In this document: positions 14,282 through 21,800 of the stretch, in pieces
How positions within the stretch are numbered: position 1 is the first letter of the stretch
How the letters are laid out: each line of letters starts with the position of its first letter
The notes under the pieces: model-generated
The model's database searches: none
The model's input: only the letters and a program-made list of their open reading frames with translations
What the model was told of the DNA's origin: nothing
From: Anaerolineales bacterium UBA1429
Lineage (GTDB): Bacteria; Chloroflexota; Anaerolineae; UBA1429
Reading direction: 5' to 3'
NCBI GenBank assembly: GCA_002329325.1
Contig: DCTX01000013.1
Location: forward strand, 1 to 26,012
Length of the DNA stretch: 26,012 bases
Translations under genes and position numbers: made by a program

Positions 14282-14311
14282 GGCGACAATCTAGGAAACG
14301 AGTGCCCTACG

Positions 14312-14356
14312 ATGATTCAGTCGTTCGCGCAACTGAGGAGGAGCCGCAGGTTCTAG
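14312..14356 (+). CDS. Arg-rich leader peptide (14 residues) of the arginine attenuator
   Basis: The frame from ATG 14312 to TAG 14354 encodes Met-Ile-Gln-Ser-Phe-Ala-Gln-Leu-Arg-Arg-Ser-Arg-Arg-Phe. Four of the last six residues are Arg, three of them read by AGG, a codon used less in the neighbouring genes than CGC or CGG. It lies about 25 bases after the predicted transcript start and ends before the competing hairpins, as in known amino-acid operon leaders. The weak point is initiation: the only purine-rich site (AGGAAA, 14293-14298) is 13-15 bases from this ATG and is better spaced for a GTG at 14302 in another frame, which has no Arg cluster. Confidence 0.5.
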   Translation: MIQSFAQLRRSRRF

Positions 14357-14410
14357 CCGGACACCCGGTCTGGATAGTGTTGCCTGGGCTCCTGGATCAT
14401 CATAGAGACC

Positions 14411-14443
14411 AAAGCCAGCTCTCCGGACGGGGGCTGGCTTTTT
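14411..14443 (+). terminator. Intrinsic terminator in the argC leader (attenuator terminator)
   Basis: AGCCAGC (14413-14419) pairs with GCTGGCT (14433-14439), extended by A-T pairs outside and by wobble and GC pairs inside, and is followed by a TTTTT run (14439-14443). It lies about 63 bases before the argC ATG and no gene precedes it on its transcript except the leader peptide, so it is a premature terminator. Confidence 0.82.
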
Positions 14444-14445
14444 CG

Positions 14446-14474
14446 TTGTGTCAGCGTGGGGCTTGCGCTATGAT
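14446..14474 (+). promoter_or_regulatory. Possible secondary promoter directly before argC
   Basis: TTGTGT (14446-14451), a 17-base spacer and TATGAT (14469-14474). The -10 matches well and the -35 only partly. If active, it would give attenuator-independent basal transcription of argC, and would then reduce the effect of the upstream leader. Confidence 0.4.
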
Positions 14475-14506
14475 ACGGTTCGATTCAGAAGGCAGGAGGG
14501 CGGAAC

Positions 14507-15520
14507 ATGGTCAAGGTTGGCATTCTTGGCGCGACGGGCTACACCGGATTCGAGTTGCTGAGCATCTTTCAGCGCCACCCCGGGGTGGAGGTCGCCTTTG
14601 CCACTTCGGGCACCTACGCCGGGCGGCGGTACTCGGACGTCTACCCCTGCCCATACGATCTCACCCTGATCCCTCCCGATGAGGCCCCTCTGGGCGAGGT
14701 GGACGTCGCCTTCTTGTGCACGCCCCACGGCGCCTCGGCGCGGCTGGCCCAGCAGGTGCTGGCGGCCGGCGCCCGCTGTGTGGACCTTTCGGCGGACTTT
14801 CGCCTGCGCGACCTGGCCACCTACGAGGCCTGGTATGCGCCCCACCCCGTGCCGGAGCTGCTGCCCAAGGCCGTCTACGGCCTGACAGAGATCTATCGCC
14901 CGCAGATCGCCGGGGCCGACCTGATCGCCAACCCGGGCTGCTACCCCACGGGGCCCCTGCTGGCGCTCTATCCGCTGCTCAAGGCCGGCGCCGTGCGCGG
15001 CGAGCGCATCATCATTGACGCCAAGTCGGGCGTCTCGGGCGCCGGGGCCACGCCCACCGCCACCACCCATTTCTGCAGCGTCCACGACAACTTTTCCGCC
15101 TACAAGCCGGGCCACACCCACCGCCACGCCCCCGAGATCGAGCAGGAGCTGACGGCCTACGGCGGGCAGCCCTGGCGGATCGTCTTTACGCCCCACTTGC
15201 TGCCCGTCTCGCGGGGCATCCTCTCCACCATCTATGTGAGTCTGGACCCGGCCTGGAGCCAGGCCCAGGTGCTGGATGCCTGGAACGCCGCCTATGAGGG
15301 CGAGGCCTTTGTGCATGTGCTGCCCGCCGGACAGCTTGCCACCCTGGCCCACTCGGTGAACACCAACCGCTGCGTCCTCTCCGTCGCCTCCGCGGGCGCG
15401 CCCGGCGAGTGGATCGTCGTCACCTCGCTGGATAACCTGGTCAAGGGCGCGGCAGGGGCCGCCGTGCAGAATATGAACGTCATGTTCGGCCTGGGCGAGA
15501 CCCTGGGCCTGATCGCCTGA
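14507..15520 (+). CDS. argC: N-acetyl-gamma-glutamyl-phosphate reductase
   Basis: A 337-residue enzyme for the third step of arginine synthesis: NADPH-dependent reduction of N-acetylglutamyl phosphate to the semialdehyde. Visible features are Gly-Ala-Thr-Gly-Tyr-Thr-Gly (8-14, NADP binding), Leu-Ser-Ala-Asp-Phe-Arg-Leu (about 103), the catalytic Cys in Asn-Pro-Gly-Cys-Tyr-Pro-Thr (about 146), and His in His-Thr-His-Arg-His. The ATG at 14507 follows AGGAGGG. First gene of the arginine cluster; argB begins 12 bases after its stop. Confidence 0.95.
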   Translation: MVKVGILGATGYTGFELLSIFQRHPGVEVAFATSGTYAGRRYSDVYPCPYDLTLIPPDEAPLGEVDVAFLCTPHGASARLAQQVLAAGARCVDLSADFRLRDLATYEAWYAPHPVPELLPKAVYGLTEIYRPQIAGADLIANPGCYPTGPLLALYPLLKAGAVRGERIIIDAKSGVSGAGATPTATTHFCSVHDNFSAYKPGHTHRHAPEIEQELTAYGGQPWRIVFTPHLLPVSRGILSTIYVSLDPAWSQAQVLDAWNAAYEGEAFVHVLPAGQLATLAHSVNTNRCVLSVASAGAPGEWIVVTSLDNLVKGAAGAAVQNMNVMFGLGETLGLIA

Positions 15521-15532
15521 GCGGAGGAGAGG

Positions 15533-16291
15533 ATGAGCGCAACGCCCGGATTGATCAAGATCGGCGGGGCCGAGCTGGAGAACGGCCCCATCCTGGGCAA
15601 GCTGGTGGATGCTCTGGCGCCTCTGCTACAACAGGGGCCCATGGTCGTCGTCCACGGCGGTGGCTCGGATATCGCCCGCTTGCAGGAGCGCCTGGGCCTG
15701 GAGCCCTGCTTCATTGACGGCTTGCGGGTCACCGACGCCGCCTGCATGGACGTGGCCGAGATGGTGCTCTCGGGCTCGGTGAACAAGCGGCTGACGGCCA
15801 GGCTGGTGCAGAGCGGCGTGCGCGCCCTGGGCCTCAGCGGCGTGGATGGCGGCTTGCTGAGGGCCAGGCAGTTGGCCCACCCCAAGGGCGACCTGGGGCG
15901 CGTGGGCGAGATCACCCAGGTGGATACGGCCTGCCTGCGCGACCTGATCACCCAGGGGTTCACGCCCGTCATCTCCCCCATCTCGCTGGGTGACGACGGC
16001 TATCCGTTCAACGTGAACGCGGACCACGCCGCCCTGGCCATCGCCTCGGCGCTGCGAGCCCCCGAGATGATCTTTTTGACCAACGTGCCGGGGGTGCTCC
16101 AGGACGGGCAGGTGTTGCCCGAGCTGACGGCGCGCAAGGCCGAGGAGATGATCGAGACGGGCGCAATCAATGGGGGCATGATCCCCAAGGTGCGTTCCGC
16201 CCTCGATGCCGTGGCCAAGGGCGTCGGCGCGGCGCGCATCACCGACCTGGCGGGATTGGCCACTCACACGGGCACCCGGGTGATCGGCTGA
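15533..16291 (+). CDS. argB: Acetylglutamate kinase
   Basis: A 252-residue amino-acid kinase that phosphorylates N-acetylglutamate. Lys9 in Ile-Lys-Ile-Gly-Gly-Ala, the phosphate loop His-Gly-Gly-Gly (about 41-44), Arg-Val-Thr-Asp, Asn-Val-Asn-Ala-Asp-His-Ala-Ala (about 158-165) and Gly-Gly-Met-Ile-Pro-Lys (about 217-222) are all present. Length is close to the short, arginine-insensitive type of E. coli, and the extra N-terminal helix linked to arginine feedback in hexameric enzymes is absent. That makes feedback on another step more likely (inference). A LysZ role is possible in principle but the neighbours are all arginine genes. Confidence 0.93.
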   Translation: MSATPGLIKIGGAELENGPILGKLVDALAPLLQQGPMVVVHGGGSDIARLQERLGLEPCFIDGLRVTDAACMDVAEMVLSGSVNKRLTARLVQSGVRALGLSGVDGGLLRARQLAHPKGDLGRVGEITQVDTACLRDLITQGFTPVISPISLGDDGYPFNVNADHAALAIASALRAPEMIFLTNVPGVLQDGQVLPELTARKAEEMIETGAINGGMIPKVRSALDAVAKGVGAARITDLAGLATHTGTRVIG

Positions 16292-16315
16292 GCCCGGCGT
16301 AGACAAGGGAGAGAA

Positions 16316-16340
16316 GGGGCGAAGCGAGTTCGTCCCTATG
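16316..16340 (+). repeat. Small hairpin, copy 2 of a possible dispersed repeat
   Basis: GGGGCGAA (16316-16323) pairs with TTCGTCCC (16329-16336) around a 5-base loop and is followed by TATG, like the hairpin at 1620-1643. A second imperfect GC-rich hairpin lies at about 16371-16412 (GGGGCG with CGCCC-type arms). Together they fill the only long gap (147 bases) between argB and argD and may influence mRNA processing or stability. Confidence 0.3.
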
Positions 16341-16438
16341 AACAGACGAGACAGCGTGGAGAGAATCGGCAGGGGCGCGGCCTGGCGCATACACGCCCGG
16401 GTCGCCCGCCCCACACGTACGCATGGAGGAGAGGGAGC

Positions 16439-17632
16439 ATGCTAGACACGCAGCAGATCAAGGACCTGGATGCCCAGTACGTGGTGCACACCTACAACCG
16501 CGCGCCCTTTGTCCTGGAGCGCGGCGAGGGCGTCTGGCTCTATGATACCGAGGGCAAGGCGTATCTCGATTTCGTCAGCGGCATCGCCGTCAACGCCCTG
16601 GGCCACGCCCACCCGGCGGTGGTGCAGGCCATCGTCGAGCAGGTAGGCCGGCTGGACCACGTCTCCAACCTGTACCACACCGTGCCCCAGGCGCGGCTGG
16701 CCCAGATGTTGGTGGAGGCCAGCTTTGCCGACAAGGTGTTCTTCTGCAATTCGGGCACCGAATCGGTGGAGGCGGCCATCAAGTTCGCCCGCAAGTGGGC
16801 CCGCGCAAACTATGGCAGTGAGAAGAACGAGTTCATCACCCTGAGCGGCGCGTTTCACGGGCGCACTCTGGGGGCCCTGGCCCTGACGCCCCGCGAGCAC
16901 TATCAGGAGCCCTTCCGCCCGCTGATGCCCGGCGCCAAGGTCGCCACTTTTAACGACCTGGCCTCGGTAGAGGCGCTGATGGATGAGCACACCTGCGCCG
17001 TCATCGTCGAGCCGCTGCAGGGCGAAGGCGGCGTCAACGCCGCCACGCCCGAGTTCCTGCAGGGGCTGCGAGACCTGTGCGACCGCAACGGCTCGCTCTT
17101 GATCTATGACGAGGTGCAGTGTGGCCTGGGGCGCACGGGCACCCTGTGGGCCCATGAGCCCTCCGGCGTGACGCCGGACATCATGACCCTGGCCAAGCCC
17201 ATCGCCGGCGGCCTGCCCATGGGCTGCACGCTCATGACCCAGGCCGTGGCCGATACCATCGAGCCGGGCGACCACGGCAGCACCTTTGCCGCCAACCCCA
17301 TCGCAGCCTCGGCGGCCGTCGCCGTCGTGGGCATCATCTCTCAGCCCAGCTTCCTGGAGCACGTGCGCTGGTGCGGCGGCTATCTGGAGGCGGGTCTGCT
17401 CAAGCTGCAAGAGACCCATGATTGCATTCAGCAGGTACGCGGGCGCGGCCTGATCTGGGGCGTCGAATGCAACACGGCGGTTGGCCCGGCCGTGAACGCC
17501 GCCGCCGCCGAGGGCTTGCTGGTGCTCAATGCCGGAGCCAACGTCCTGCGGCTGTTGCCGCCACTCATCATCGAACAGGAGCACATGGATCGTGCCCTCA
17601 CCATCCTTGACCAAGCCTTTGGCGCCCTGTAG
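16439..17632 (+). CDS. argD: Acetylornithine aminotransferase
   Basis: A 397-residue class-III PLP aminotransferase that converts N-acetylglutamate semialdehyde to N-acetylornithine. The PLP-phosphate region Asn-Ser-Gly-Thr-Glu-Ser-Val-Glu-Ala-Ala-Ile-Lys, Gly-Ala-Phe-His-Gly-Arg-Thr, the Asp of Ile-Tyr-Asp-Glu-Val-Gln-Cys-Gly-Leu-Gly-Arg-Thr-Gly, and the Schiff-base Lys in Thr-Leu-Ala-Lys-Pro-Ile-Ala-Gly-Gly (about 252) are visible. The ATG at 16439 has GGAGGAGAGGGAG upstream. The argA-like gene begins within 20 bases of its stop. Confidence 0.94.
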   Translation: MLDTQQIKDLDAQYVVHTYNRAPFVLERGEGVWLYDTEGKAYLDFVSGIAVNALGHAHPAVVQAIVEQVGRLDHVSNLYHTVPQARLAQMLVEASFADKVFFCNSGTESVEAAIKFARKWARANYGSEKNEFITLSGAFHGRTLGALALTPREHYQEPFRPLMPGAKVATFNDLASVEALMDEHTCAVIVEPLQGEGGVNAATPEFLQGLRDLCDRNGSLLIYDEVQCGLGRTGTLWAHEPSGVTPDIMTLAKPIAGGLPMGCTLMTQAVADTIEPGDHGSTFAANPIAASAAVAVVGIISQPSFLEHVRWCGGYLEAGLLKLQETHDCIQQVRGRGLIWGVECNTAVGPAVNAAAAEGLLVLNAGANVLRLLPPLIIEQEHMDRALTILDQAFGAL

Positions 17633-17651
17633 CGCCGACGTGACCGCCCCC

Positions 17652-18134
17652 ATGCCCGCCGACGTGGTGATCCGCGAGGCCCTGGCCGGCGACGTGCCGG
17701 CCATGGCCGAGATCATCAACACCTTTGCGAGCCAGGGGTTGATGTTGCCGCGTTCCCAGTTCCAGTTCTACCAGCATGTGCGCGATTTCAGCCTCGCGGA
17801 ACACGCTGGCGAGGTGCTGGGCTGCGGCGCGCTCCAGTTCGTCTGGAGCGACCTGGCCGAGATCCGCTCGCTGGCTGTCAAAGAGACGTGGCAGGGGAAG
17901 GGCATCGGGCGCCGCCTGGTGGAGCATCTGCTGGCCGAGGCCAGGCGCCACGGCATCCGGCAGGTCTTCTGCCTGACTTACCAACAAGGCTTTTTCGAGG
18001 AAGTGGGTTTCTACGTGGTATCCCGCGAATCGTTGCCCCACAAGATCTGGGGCGATTGCCTGAACTGCCCCAAGTATCCGGATTGCGACGAGATCGCCAT
18101 GATGTATGACCTTGCCCAAGGAGCGAGAGCATGA
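17652..18134 (+). CDS. argA: Short GNAT-type N-acetylglutamate synthase
   Basis: A 160-residue single-domain acetyltransferase. The acetyl-CoA loop is Gln-Gly-Lys-Gly-Ile-Gly-Arg-Arg-Leu (about 82-90), preceded by Glu-Ile-Arg-Ser-Leu-Ala-Val. The C-terminal block Leu-Pro-His-Lys-Ile-Trp-Gly-Asp-Cys-Leu-Asn-Cys-Pro-Lys-Tyr-Pro-x-Cys-Asp-Glu-Ile-Ala is the recognisable end of the short ArgA enzymes described from actinobacteria and others. Those lack the amino-acid-kinase regulatory domain of E. coli ArgA. Three Cys in this block could bind a metal. It would make N-acetylglutamate from glutamate and acetyl-CoA. I chose ATG 17652; GTG 17640 in frame is also possible, and neither has a clear ribosome site, which suggests coupling to argD. 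Its stop overlaps the argG start (ATGA). Confidence 0.82.
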   Translation: MPADVVIREALAGDVPAMAEIINTFASQGLMLPRSQFQFYQHVRDFSLAEHAGEVLGCGALQFVWSDLAEIRSLAVKETWQGKGIGRRLVEHLLAEARRHGIRQVFCLTYQQGFFEEVGFYVVSRESLPHKIWGDCLNCPKYPDCDEIAMMYDLAQGARA

Positions 18135-19393
18135 CCAAGCCCAAGATCAAGAAGTGCGTGCTAGCCTATTCGGGCGGCCTGGATACCTCGGCCATCGTGG
18201 CCTGGCTGCGCGAGAACTATGATTGCGAAGTGATCTGCATGACCGCCGACCTGGGCCAGGGTGAAGAGCTCTCGGGCCTGGAGGCCAAGGCCCTGGCCAG
18301 CGGCGCCAGCAAGATCTACATCGAGGACCTCCGTGAAGAGTTCCTGCGCGAGTATGTCTTCCCCACCCTGCGGGCGGGCGCCATCTATGAGCGCGAGTAC
18401 CTGCTGGGCACCTCCTTCGCGCGGCCCGTCATCGCCAAGCGCATGGTCGAGATCGCCGAGGCCGAGGGCGCCGATGCCGTCTCCCACGGCTGCACCGGCA
18501 AAGGCAACGACCAGGTGCGCTTTGAGCTGACCTTCAAGGCCCTCAACCCGCGCCTGACCGTCATCGCCCCCTGGCGCGAGTGGGAGATCCGCTCGCGAGA
18601 GGACGCCCTGGCCTACTGCGCGGCCCACAACATCCCCGTGCAGCAGAGCAAGCGCTCCATCTATAGCCGGGATCGCAACATCTGGCACATCAGCCACGAG
18701 GGCGGCATCCTGGAGGACCCCTGGCAAGAGCCCGAGGAGGAGATGTTCACCCTCACCACCTCGCCCCTGGCGGCCCCCGATACGCCCGAGTACCTGGAGA
18801 TCGGCTTTGAGCAGGGCGTGCCCGTCTCGCTGAACGGCGTGGCCCTGGGGCCCATCGAGCTGGTCAGCCAGCTCAACGAGATCGGCGGGCGACACGGCGT
18901 CGGCCGGGTGGACATGGTAGAGAACCGGCTGGTGGGCATCAAGTCGCGGGGCGTCTACGAGACCCCCGGCGGCACGATCCTCTACCGGGCGTTGCAGGGC
19001 ATCGAGCAACTGGTGCTGGACGGCGAGACCATGCACTACAAAGACCTGCTGGCCCAAAAGTACGCCGAGATGGTCTACTATGGCCGCTGGTTCACCCCCT
19101 TGCGCGAGGCGCTGGACGCCTGCATGGAGGTCATCACCCAGCCGGTGAGCGGCGTGGCGCGGGTGCGCGTCTACAAGGGCAGTTGCGCCCTGGTGGGCCG
19201 CAAATCACCCCATAGCCTCTATCGCGAGGACTATGCCACCTTTGGCGAGGACAACGTCTACGACCAGGCCGATGCCGAGGGCTTTATCAACCTCTATGGC
19301 CTCTCGATGAAGGTGCGCGCCCTGCTGAGCATGGCCAGCGAGGCCAATGGCGGCCTGCCGGCGCCTGATTTCACCGCCTTCAAGCGAGACTAA
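18131..19393 (+). CDS. argG: Argininosuccinate synthase
   Basis: A 420-residue enzyme joining citrulline and aspartate with ATP. The PP-loop Ala-Tyr-Ser-Gly-Gly-Leu-Asp-Thr-Ser (about 12-20) is at the start, with Leu-Gly-Gln-Gly-Glu-Glu, His-Gly-Cys-Thr-Gly-Lys-Gly-Asn-Asp-Gln-Val-Arg-Phe (about 118-130), and Ser-Arg-Asp-Arg-Asn-Ile-Trp-His as in classical type-I ArgG. The ATG overlaps the previous gene by four bases. argH starts two bases after its stop. Confidence 0.97.
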   Translation: MTKPKIKKCVLAYSGGLDTSAIVAWLRENYDCEVICMTADLGQGEELSGLEAKALASGASKIYIEDLREEFLREYVFPTLRAGAIYEREYLLGTSFARPVIAKRMVEIAEAEGADAVSHGCTGKGNDQVRFELTFKALNPRLTVIAPWREWEIRSREDALAYCAAHNIPVQQSKRSIYSRDRNIWHISHEGGILEDPWQEPEEEMFTLTTSPLAAPDTPEYLEIGFEQGVPVSLNGVALGPIELVSQLNEIGGRHGVGRVDMVENRLVGIKSRGVYETPGGTILYRALQGIEQLVLDGETMHYKDLLAQKYAEMVYYGRWFTPLREALDACMEVITQPVSGVARVRVYKGSCALVGRKSPHSLYREDYATFGEDNVYDQADAEGFINLYGLSMKVRALLSMASEANGGLPAPDFTAFKRD

Positions 19394-19395
19394 CC

Positions 19396-20769
19396 ATGGC
19401 GCCACTTTGGGGCGGCAGGTATGGCGGCGACATTGACGAGCGCATGTGGCGCTTTAACGCCTCGATTGGCGTGGACGCGCGCATGGCCCAGGCCGATATC
19501 CGCGGCAGCATCGCCTGGGCGCGGGCCTTGGGGCGCGCCAGCGTGCTGGAGGAGGACGAGGTCGCGGCGCTGATCACCGGGCTGCAGCAGATCGCCGACG
19601 AGTTCGCGGAGGAGCGCTTTGGCCTCCAGCCGGGCGACGAGGACATCCACACCGCCGTGGAACGTCGCCTGGGCGAGCTGGTCGGCCCGTTGGCAGGCAA
19701 GCTGCACACGGGCCGTAGCCGCAACGACCAGGTGGCCACCGACGTGCGCCTCTGGATGCTGGAGGCCCTGCCAGAGCTGGGCGAGGCCCTGCGGGCCCTG
19801 CAGGCCGCCATCGTGGCCAAGGCCGAGGCCCACCTGGACCTGCTCATGCCCGGCTACACCCATCTGCAGCCGGCCCAGCCGGTGCGCTTTGCCCACTGGC
19901 TCCTCTCCTTCTTCTGGATGCTGGATCGGGACCATGCCCGGCTGCAGGACCTGCTGGCGCGGGTGGCCCAGTGTCCCCTGGGCGCAGCGGCCCTGGCGGG
20001 CAACGTCTATGGCATCGATCGCCAGTGGCTGGCCCAAGAGCTGGGCATGCTGGGCGTGCTGGAGAACAGCATGGATGCCGTCAGCGCCCGCGACATCGTG
20101 ATCGAGGCCCTTTCCTGGGGCGCCATCCTGGGCACCCACCTGAGCCGCCTGGCCGAGGACCTGATCATCTACTCCAGCGCCGAGTTTGGCTTCCTGCGGC
20201 TGGCCGAGCGGTACACCACCGGATCCAGCATCATGCCGCAAAAGCGCAACCCGGATAGCATGGAGCTGGTGCGCGGCAAGACGGGGCGGCTGGTGGGCAA
20301 CCTCACGCGGCTGCTGGTGGTGGTCAAGGGGCTGCCCTCTACCTATGACAAGGACCTGCAGGAGGACAAGGAGCCGCTGTTCGACACGGTGGACACCCTG
20401 GCCGACCTGCTGCCCATCACGGCGGGGGTGGTCGAGAGCCTGGAGGTACGCCCGCTCGCCATGCAGGCGGCGCTGGACGACGCCATGCTGGCCACCGACC
20501 TGGCCGACTATCTGGTCAAGCGCGGGCTGCCCTTCCGCGAGGCGCATCACCTGGTGGGGCAGGCCGTGCGGTTGGCCGAGGAGCGGGGCATCGGGCTGCT
20601 CGCCCTTTCGCTGGAGGACTATCGCACGATCTGGCCCGCTTTCGAGCCCGATCTGTTCGATGTGCTCAGCTTTGAGGGCTCGGTGGATGCCCGCAGTGCC
20701 CGGGGCGGCACGGCCCGCTCCGCCGTGGTCGCCCAGTTGGCCCTGGCGCGAGAGCGGCTGGCGGGCTAG
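19396..20769 (+). CDS. argH: Argininosuccinate lyase
   Basis: A 457-residue member of the fumarase/aspartase superfamily that splits argininosuccinate into arginine and fumarate. It begins Leu-Trp-Gly-Gly-Arg-Tyr, has Asp-Glu-Asp-Ile-His-Thr-Ala-Val-Glu, Lys-Leu-His-Thr-Gly-Arg-Ser-Arg-Asn-Asp-Gln-Val, Pro-Gly-Tyr-Thr-His-Leu-Gln-Pro-Ala-Gln-Pro, and the lyase signature Gly-Ser-Ser-Ile-Met-Pro-Gln-Lys-Arg-Asn-Pro-Asp (about 275-286) with the catalytic Ser. Last gene of the arginine cluster; no typical terminator follows. Confidence 0.97.
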   Translation: MAPLWGGRYGGDIDERMWRFNASIGVDARMAQADIRGSIAWARALGRASVLEEDEVAALITGLQQIADEFAEERFGLQPGDEDIHTAVERRLGELVGPLAGKLHTGRSRNDQVATDVRLWMLEALPELGEALRALQAAIVAKAEAHLDLLMPGYTHLQPAQPVRFAHWLLSFFWMLDRDHARLQDLLARVAQCPLGAAALAGNVYGIDRQWLAQELGMLGVLENSMDAVSARDIVIEALSWGAILGTHLSRLAEDLIIYSSAEFGFLRLAERYTTGSSIMPQKRNPDSMELVRGKTGRLVGNLTRLLVVVKGLPSTYDKDLQEDKEPLFDTVDTLADLLPITAGVVESLEVRPLAMQAALDDAMLATDLADYLVKRGLPFREAHHLVGQAVRLAEERGIGLLALSLEDYRTIWPAFEPDLFDVLSFEGSVDARSARGGTARSAVVAQLALARERLAG

Positions 20770-20969
20770 GCGGGGGCGGTCCTTCTGCCCATCAGAATAC
20801 GTTGGGCACATTGACAACGCTGTCGTTTTGACGTAGCGTACAGGCGTATGGCCGGATGGTCCCGGCGGCCCTGCCACAACGCAGGCGTGCGGCGCCCTCT
20901 GGCAGGCGACCGGTGCAGCATGCGCCGGCGCACAGGTCCAAGAAATCGATCAGGAAAGGAAGGATCAAG

Positions 20970-21788
20970 ATGAAGTGGTGTGCTGATGTTGGGAACGTGG
21001 GCGGCGGAACCGTTGCGGGAGCCATCAACTACGCCAAGACGCTGGGCATCGAGGCTCTCTCGGTCGCTTGGGCCATCGTTCCGGGCATGCAGGAGAAGGG
21101 ATACCTGGAGCTAGCGCCCGTCAAGGCCATGAAGGACGAGATCGTGGCCGCGGGCGTCGAGTGGGGGCCGATGGTTGCCTGGGCGCCGCGCGACCTGCCC
21201 CAGGGCGCCGAGGCCGAGGCGCACTTTGCCAACCTGCGCAAGAACTTCCAGGTCATGGCCGAGGTCGGCACCGAGACGGTGGTCATGTTCCCTCCCGGTA
21301 GGCCCGATACGCCGTGGGATGAGGTCATCGCCTACTACAAGCCGTTGATCGCCCTTGCGGACGAGTTCGGCGTCCGCGTCGGCCTGCATGGGCACGGCCG
21401 GTTCATGCCCAGCAAGGTTCAGTGGCAGCTCATGAACGACGTGCCCAGCCCCAACAACGGGCTTACCCTCTGCTCCGGCAACATCTTTCACGGTGACGGC
21501 GAGGGCATGTACGATTCGTCCTACGAGCTGGCCAAGGCCGGCAAGGTCTTTTTCGTGCATGTGCGCAACGTGAAAAAGGGCGAGGGCGAAAAAGAGTACT
21601 GGCTGGATCAGGGCGACGTGGATCTGCCGCGCTGGATCGCAGCCCTCAGGGCGGGCGGCTATGACGGCTATGTGCGCTCGGAGCACCTGCCGACCGACAT
21701 GTACCGATCGTTCACGCCGGGCGGGAACAGCGTCTCGGACATCGGGACGGCCTTCTCGCTGGGCTACCTGCGGCATCTGGTCAAGTAG
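20970..21788 (+). CDS. Sugar isomerase/mannonate dehydratase-like TIM-barrel protein
   Basis: A 272-residue protein of the xylose-isomerase-like TIM-barrel group, with features of mannonate dehydratase (UxuA): Gly-Leu-His-Gly-His-Gly, Cys-Ser-Gly-Asn-Ile-Phe-His-Gly-Asp-Gly-Glu, and Phe-Val-His-Val-Arg-Asn-Val (a His-x-Arg-Asn variant of the family's metal-site motif), then Tyr-Val-Arg-Ser-Glu-His. It is much shorter than E. coli UxuA (394 residues). I therefore cannot say whether it dehydrates mannonate or isomerises another sugar or sugar acid. A divalent metal cofactor is expected. The ATG at 20970 follows AGGAAGGA at a 7-base gap. A TTGACA at 20811 lacks a good -10, so the promoter is not clear. 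Confidence 0.75.
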   Translation: MKWCADVGNVGGGTVAGAINYAKTLGIEALSVAWAIVPGMQEKGYLELAPVKAMKDEIVAAGVEWGPMVAWAPRDLPQGAEAEAHFANLRKNFQVMAEVGTETVVMFPPGRPDTPWDEVIAYYKPLIALADEFGVRVGLHGHGRFMPSKVQWQLMNDVPSPNNGLTLCSGNIFHGDGEGMYDSSYELAKAGKVFFVHVRNVKKGEGEKEYWLDQGDVDLPRWIAALRAGGYDGYVRSEHLPTDMYRSFTPGGNSVSDIGTAFSLGYLRHLVK

Positions 21789-21800
21789 CTCCTACGCAGT

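Larger units (their letters stand above)
14288..14443 (+). promoter_or_regulatory. Predicted ribosome-mediated arginine attenuator upstream of argC
   Basis: The leader holds four segments that can pair in alternative ways. Segment 1 (14340-14350, inside the Arg codons) pairs with segment 2 (14383-14392): GGAGCC/GGCTCC plus CAGG/CCTG, ten pairs with one bulge. Segment 2 also contains CTGGGCT (14384-14390), which can pair with AGCCAG of segment 3 (14413-14418) with one bulged G. Segment 3 otherwise forms the terminator with segment 4 (14433-14439). A ribosome stalled at Arg codons would cover segment 1, free segment 2 and block the terminator; fluent translation would let both hairpins form. 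In addition GATGATTCAG (14311-14320), which includes the leader start codon, can pair with CTGGATCATC (14392-14401). No measured data support this; a protein- or metabolite-sensing leader remains possible. Confidence 0.6.

Noticed and set aside
11242..14289. Very long open frame (about 1015 codons) on the minus strand opposite the PA14 gene
   Set aside because: It is a mirror of a GC-rich gene: composed of Gly/Arg/Ala/His runs, no domain pattern and no ribosome site, while the plus strand has four recognisable PA14 copies.
14302..14682. Alternative frame from GTG 14302 through the leader into argC
   Set aside because: It has a well-spaced AGGA but runs across the terminator and far into argC in another frame, without protein-like composition. 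It is kept only as a caveat for leader-peptide initiation.
17529..17651. Extended N-terminus of the short ArgA within the end of argD
   Set aside because: The added residues are Cys/Ser/Pro-rich and out of frame with argD; ArgA homologues of this type start close to the ATG at 17652.
20811..20840. TTGACA before the TIM-barrel gene as a promoter
   Set aside because: No acceptable -10 lies 16-18 bases downstream (TAGCGT at best), so I did not list it as a promoter.
19390..20877. Long minus-strand open frame opposite argH
   Set aside because: The plus strand encodes a complete argininosuccinate lyase with its signature; the opposite frame shows no family pattern.
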